Shown here: one piece after another, positions 61,702 through 64,000 of the stretch
Layout of the letters: every line of letters starts with the position of its first letter
Numbering within the stretch: the stretch's first letter is position 1
From: JBGMEA01 sp041447245
Lineage (GTDB): Bacteria > Bacillota > Clostridia > Eubacteriales > Anaerofustaceae
Length of the DNA: 64,000 bases
Direction: 5' to 3'
NCBI GenBank assembly: GCA_041447245.1
Contig: JBGMEA010000012.1
Location: 1 to 64,000, forward strand
Translations under genes and position numbers: made by a program
The notes under the pieces: generated by a model
Told to the model about the DNA's origin: nothing
What the model saw: only the letters and a program-made list of their open reading frames with translations
Database searches by the model: none

Positions 61702-62331
61702 ATGTCAAAAGTAGCAGAAGTAAAAGCAAATGTCGAAGCAGGCAAAGCGAAGATCGTACCGGGTCTTGTACAGGAAGCACTGAATGAAGGAGCGGGCGCA
61801 CAGGAAATTCTGGCGGCAATGATCGAAGGAATGGGAGTGGTAGGCGAAAAATTCTCATCCGGAGAAATCTTTGTTCCTGAAATGCTGGTCGCGGCACGCG
61901 CGATGCAGAAAGGTGTCGAAGTGCTCAAACCCTTACTCGCGGGAGAAGGTTCGGTATCCCTCGGTACCTGCATCATTGGAACGGTGGCGGGAGACCTGCA
62001 TGACATCGGCAAGAACCTGGTCACGCTCATGATCGAATCGGCCGGATTTGATGTGATCGACCTCGGAGTGGATGTACCGAAAGAAAAATTCATCGAAACC
62101 ATCAAAGCAACTCCGGGATGCAACCTGGTGGCATGTTCGGCACTGCTGACCACCACAATGCCGTCTCTCGAAGAAACGGTCAAAGCAATCAAAGCATCGG
62201 GTCTGACGGGCTTCAAAGTGATCGTGGGCGGAGCTCCGATTACGCAGGGATTCGCAGATGAAATCGGTGCGGACGGATATTCGCAAGATGCCGGCGGAGC
62301 TGCCGTGCTTGCGAAAGCGATCATTAAATAA
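61702..62331 (+). CDS. Methyltransferase cognate corrinoid protein
   Basis: 209 residues. An N-terminal helical cap (about 1-85) and B12-binding domain with GDLHDIGKN, His100 being the lower cobalt ligand, then SALLTTTM and VGGAPITQGFADEIGADG. It shuttles methyl groups between the two methyltransferases. GGGAGG lies ahead of the ATG. It starts 42 bases after the MeTr gene. Confidence 0.95.
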   Translation: MSKVAEVKANVEAGKAKIVPGLVQEALNEGAGAQEILAAMIEGMGVVGEKFSSGEIFVPEMLVAARAMQKGVEVLKPLLAGEGSVSLGTCIIGTVAGDLHDIGKNLVTLMIESAGFDVIDLGVDVPKEKFIETIKATPGCNLVACSALLTTTMPSLEETVKAIKASGLTGFKVIVGGAPITQGFADEIGADGYSQDAGGAAVLAKAIIK

Positions 62332-62387
62332 GTTCAAAAGAATATAAATCGAACAGATATCAATCCAAAAAACAGCTATATCCTAAT

Positions 62388-62467
62388 CCTATGCATTGTC
62401 TGCCGATCAGTGAATCCATAGATCATACAATAACGTCCTCCAAAGACTTTAACAGACAATGCATAGG
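62388..62467. repeat. 15-bp perfect inverted repeat with 50-base loop
   Basis: CCTATGCATTGTCTG (62388-62402) is exactly complementary to 62453-62467. It lies between the corrinoid protein and UroD-type genes. No T-run follows. Confidence 0.75.
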
Positions 62468-62536
62468 GCATTTATTGTCGTGGCATAAGCGATTGAAAAG
62501 GATTCGTTACGCGATTGATTTCGAATGTATAAATAG

Positions 62537-62563
62537 TAAATTCAATAAATTTATATTTTGACA
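62537..62563 (+). promoter_or_regulatory. Possible operator and -35 before the UroD-type gene
   Basis: TAAATT-CAATA-AATTTA inverted repeat (62537-62553) directly before TTGACA (62558-62563). The matching -10 is weak. Confidence 0.35.
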
Positions 62564-62597
62564 ATAAAGCAAAATATGTGATGATTAAGGAGGAACT

Positions 62598-63587
62598 ATG
62601 AAGTTACGTGAAAACACAATGGCTATTTATAACAGACAGCAGCCTGAATTTTACGGTGATTTGATGGCATCCGTAGCGATGATTATCGATCCGGTACTAA
62701 AACGGGATTCCTTTATCCCTCAAGATGGATTGGAACATGTCGATTCATGGGGAACCGTCAAGGTTTTCTTGCCGGGTTCACCTGGAGCGCATCCTCATAT
62801 CACACCGGAAAATGCGGTGATTAAAGACATTGAAAAATGGGAAGAACAGGTAAAAATTCCTTCTTTGAAGGATCTTGACTGGGAAAGTCCGAAGGCACAG
62901 GCAGCAGCAATCGATCGAAGCGAAAAACTCGTGTGTGCGTTCTGCCCCGGAGGACTCTTTGAACGAAGCCAGTTTTTGATGGGGGTGGAAAACGCACTGA
63001 TCAATTATCTGGAATATCCGGAAGAAATGGCGGGATTACTGAGAAAAATCGCCGATTATAAAATCGAATACATCAACATCATGGCAAAGGAGTATCATCC
63101 CGATATCATTTTTTATCACGATGATTGGGGTACCAAACAGAATCTGTTTTTGCCTCCGAGGGTTTGGAGAGAACTGATTAAGCCGCTGCAGAAAGAAATT
63201 GCGGATGCGGTACACGAAGGCGGGATGATTTATATGCATCACGCGGATTGCATTTGCGAACCGATCGTGGAGGATATGGTCGAAATCGGCATTGATATCT
63301 GGCAGGGTGTGATTCCGCAGAATGACATTGTGGATATCCAGCGCAGAACAGAAGGAAAGTTGGCAATGATCGGCGGAATCGACGGACCGAAGCTGGATGT
63401 GGAACATATCACGGAAGAAGAAATCCGTGCCGAAGTCAGACGTGCGATCGATACGTATTGCCCCGCAGGCAGATTTTATCCGTCCATCCCGAATGGAAAA
63501 TGCTTCCGCGAATGGAACAACAACATCGTGACGGACGAATTGGAATCCTACGGAAAACAGTTTGCGAAAGAGCATCCGATCGGATAG
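62598..63587 (+). CDS. UroD-type methyltransferase, probable O-demethylase component
   Basis: 329 residues. UroD barrel with the zinc-binding pattern of methyltransferases: His and Cys in MHHADCICEPIV (near 214-217) and a later Cys in NGKCFREW (near 302). The relatives MtvB and OdmB transfer the methyl group of phenyl methyl ethers to a corrinoid protein. AAGGAGG precedes the ATG. Substrate not determined; glycine-betaine-type enzymes belong to a different family (MttB), so a methoxylated aromatic is the better guess. Confidence 0.85.
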   Translation: MKLRENTMAIYNRQQPEFYGDLMASVAMIIDPVLKRDSFIPQDGLEHVDSWGTVKVFLPGSPGAHPHITPENAVIKDIEKWEEQVKIPSLKDLDWESPKAQAAAIDRSEKLVCAFCPGGLFERSQFLMGVENALINYLEYPEEMAGLLRKIADYKIEYINIMAKEYHPDIIFYHDDWGTKQNLFLPPRVWRELIKPLQKEIADAVHEGGMIYMHHADCICEPIVEDMVEIGIDIWQGVIPQNDIVDIQRRTEGKLAMIGGIDGPKLDVEHITEEEIRAEVRRAIDTYCPAGRFYPSIPNGKCFREWNNNIVTDELESYGKQFAKEHPIG

Positions 63588-63605
63588 ATCAATTCCAAAA
63601 TATTA

Positions 63606-63647
63606 TTTAAAAAAAGCCAAGCCATTGGATATCAATGGCTTGGCTTT
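63606..63647 (-). terminator. Terminator between UroD-type and DUF2284 genes
   Basis: A perfect 15-bp stem AAAGCCAAGCCATTG and its complement with a five-base loop; the T-run is on the minus strand, so it mainly ends the DUF2284 gene. Confidence 0.85.
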
Positions 63648-63721
63648 GTATTGAGTTTAATATTTTACAATAACGGAGCGGGCCTGGATTGATCAAGAAA
63701 TGAGATCGTATTCTGAAATGA

Positions 63722-64000
63722 TTATTCCACCAACAGCAGACCGAAATTGTGGTTTTGCTCTTCGCGGGCACGCAGGGTATTGATTTGAAATCCGTTTTTT
63801 CTTGCTGTTGCGAAAACATCGATTCCGCATGCTTCCATGGACGGTGCCGCCAGTGAAGAATTGCGGCAAGGTCGTGCGAGAGAGCATGTTTCGCACAGAT
63901 TGCAGGGACCGCTGCCGAACGCGAGTGATTTGTAATACCCGTCCAGAAACAGTTCCTTTGCGATTCGGACAGCAAGATGCGTGATGTTCTTTTTGTCCGT
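63722..64000 (-). CDS. DUF2284 cysteine-rich metal-binding protein, C-terminal part (5' outside window)
   Basis: The last 92 codons before TAA at 63722. GSGPCNLCETCSLARPCR and PSMEACGIDVFATARKNGF are the signature of DUF2284 predicted metal-binding proteins, often found beside corrinoid methyltransferase genes in anaerobes. The four cysteines GPCNLCETC...PC suggest an iron-sulfur or zinc site. It converges on the UroD-type gene. Role in the methyl-transfer system is unknown; activation or electron delivery to the corrinoid protein is one possibility. Confidence 0.85.
   Translation of the reverse strand, partial: TDKKNITHLAVRIAKELFLDGYYKSLAFGSGPCNLCETCSLARPCRNSSLAAPSMEACGIDVFATARKNGFQINTLRAREEQNHNFGLLLVE

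Overview
The window looks like a chromosomal segment of an anaerobic, low-to-mid GC Gram-positive bacterium of the Bacillota, most likely a clostridial lineage able to demethylate methoxylated or methylated substrates. Support comes from the housekeeping gene order (dprA-topA, dnaX-ybaB-recR, rplU-prp-rpmA with an L27 that carries a cleavable N-terminal extension, rplI-dnaB), a superoxide reductase instead of catalase, MurT/GatD-type cell-wall genes, and a corrinoid methyltransferase cluster with cobalamin salvage. No tRNA, rRNA, CRISPR array, insertion sequence or prophage was seen. Genus and species cannot be fixed from the sequence alone.

Layout. 1-3.4 kb: the 3' end of tuf, then on the minus strand a histidine kinase and an HD-GYP response regulator. 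3.4-9.6 kb (minus): lipoprotein, proA, proB, topA, dprA. 9.8-13.3 kb (plus): YifB/ComM-type ATPase, signal peptidase I, zinc-ribbon/Ig membrane protein. 13.4-20.8 kb (minus): GGDEF-EAL protein, then ispF-cysS-mrnC-dnaX-ybaB-recR. 21-27.7 kb (plus): S41 protease, class A PBP with a BIG2-like tail, AI-2E-family permease, rplU-prp-rpmA. 27.7-30.9 kb (minus): ppx/gppA-like gene, glpP-like gene, and the oxidative-stress set trxA-peroxiredoxin-superoxide reductase. 31-42.5 kb (plus): UV endonuclease fused to a DUF1722-like domain, TspO-like protein, a divergent MurT/GatD-like pair, two paired surface proteins, uvrC, rplI, dnaB, rlmB, Smr protein. 42.5-46.7 kb (plus): a cluster of DnaA-box-like 9-mers, a glutamate-synthase-like FMN protein with a TetR regulator, rplS, AEC permease. 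46.7-53.2 kb (minus): a MarR-controlled heterodimeric ABC exporter, a GNAT enzyme, a TetR regulator. 53.4-64 kb: UroD-family protein, tandem HD-GYP protein, cobalamin-riboswitch-controlled alpha-ribazole salvage genes, EAL-GGDEF protein, TetR regulator, then methyltransferase, corrinoid protein, UroD-type methyltransferase and a DUF2284 protein running off the end.

How the parts fit. The last 11 kb reads as one physiological unit. A UroD-family enzyme would move a methyl group from a substrate to the corrinoid protein, the MeTr enzyme would pass it to tetrahydrofolate, TetR regulators would sense substrate, and a B12 riboswitch tunes import and phosphorylation of the lower-ligand precursor alpha-ribazole. 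Four c-di-GMP enzymes are spread over the window.

The most unusual items are: a MurT/GatD-like pair in which the positions of the known amidotransferase triad appear to be lost; two genes (that pair and the EAL-GGDEF gene) with a complete promoter followed by an intrinsic-terminator hairpin before the ribosome binding site; the UvsE-DUF1722 fusion; a long palindrome on the start site of the methyltransferase operon; and a glutamate-synthase-like flavoprotein with a cysteine cluster and its own TetR regulator.
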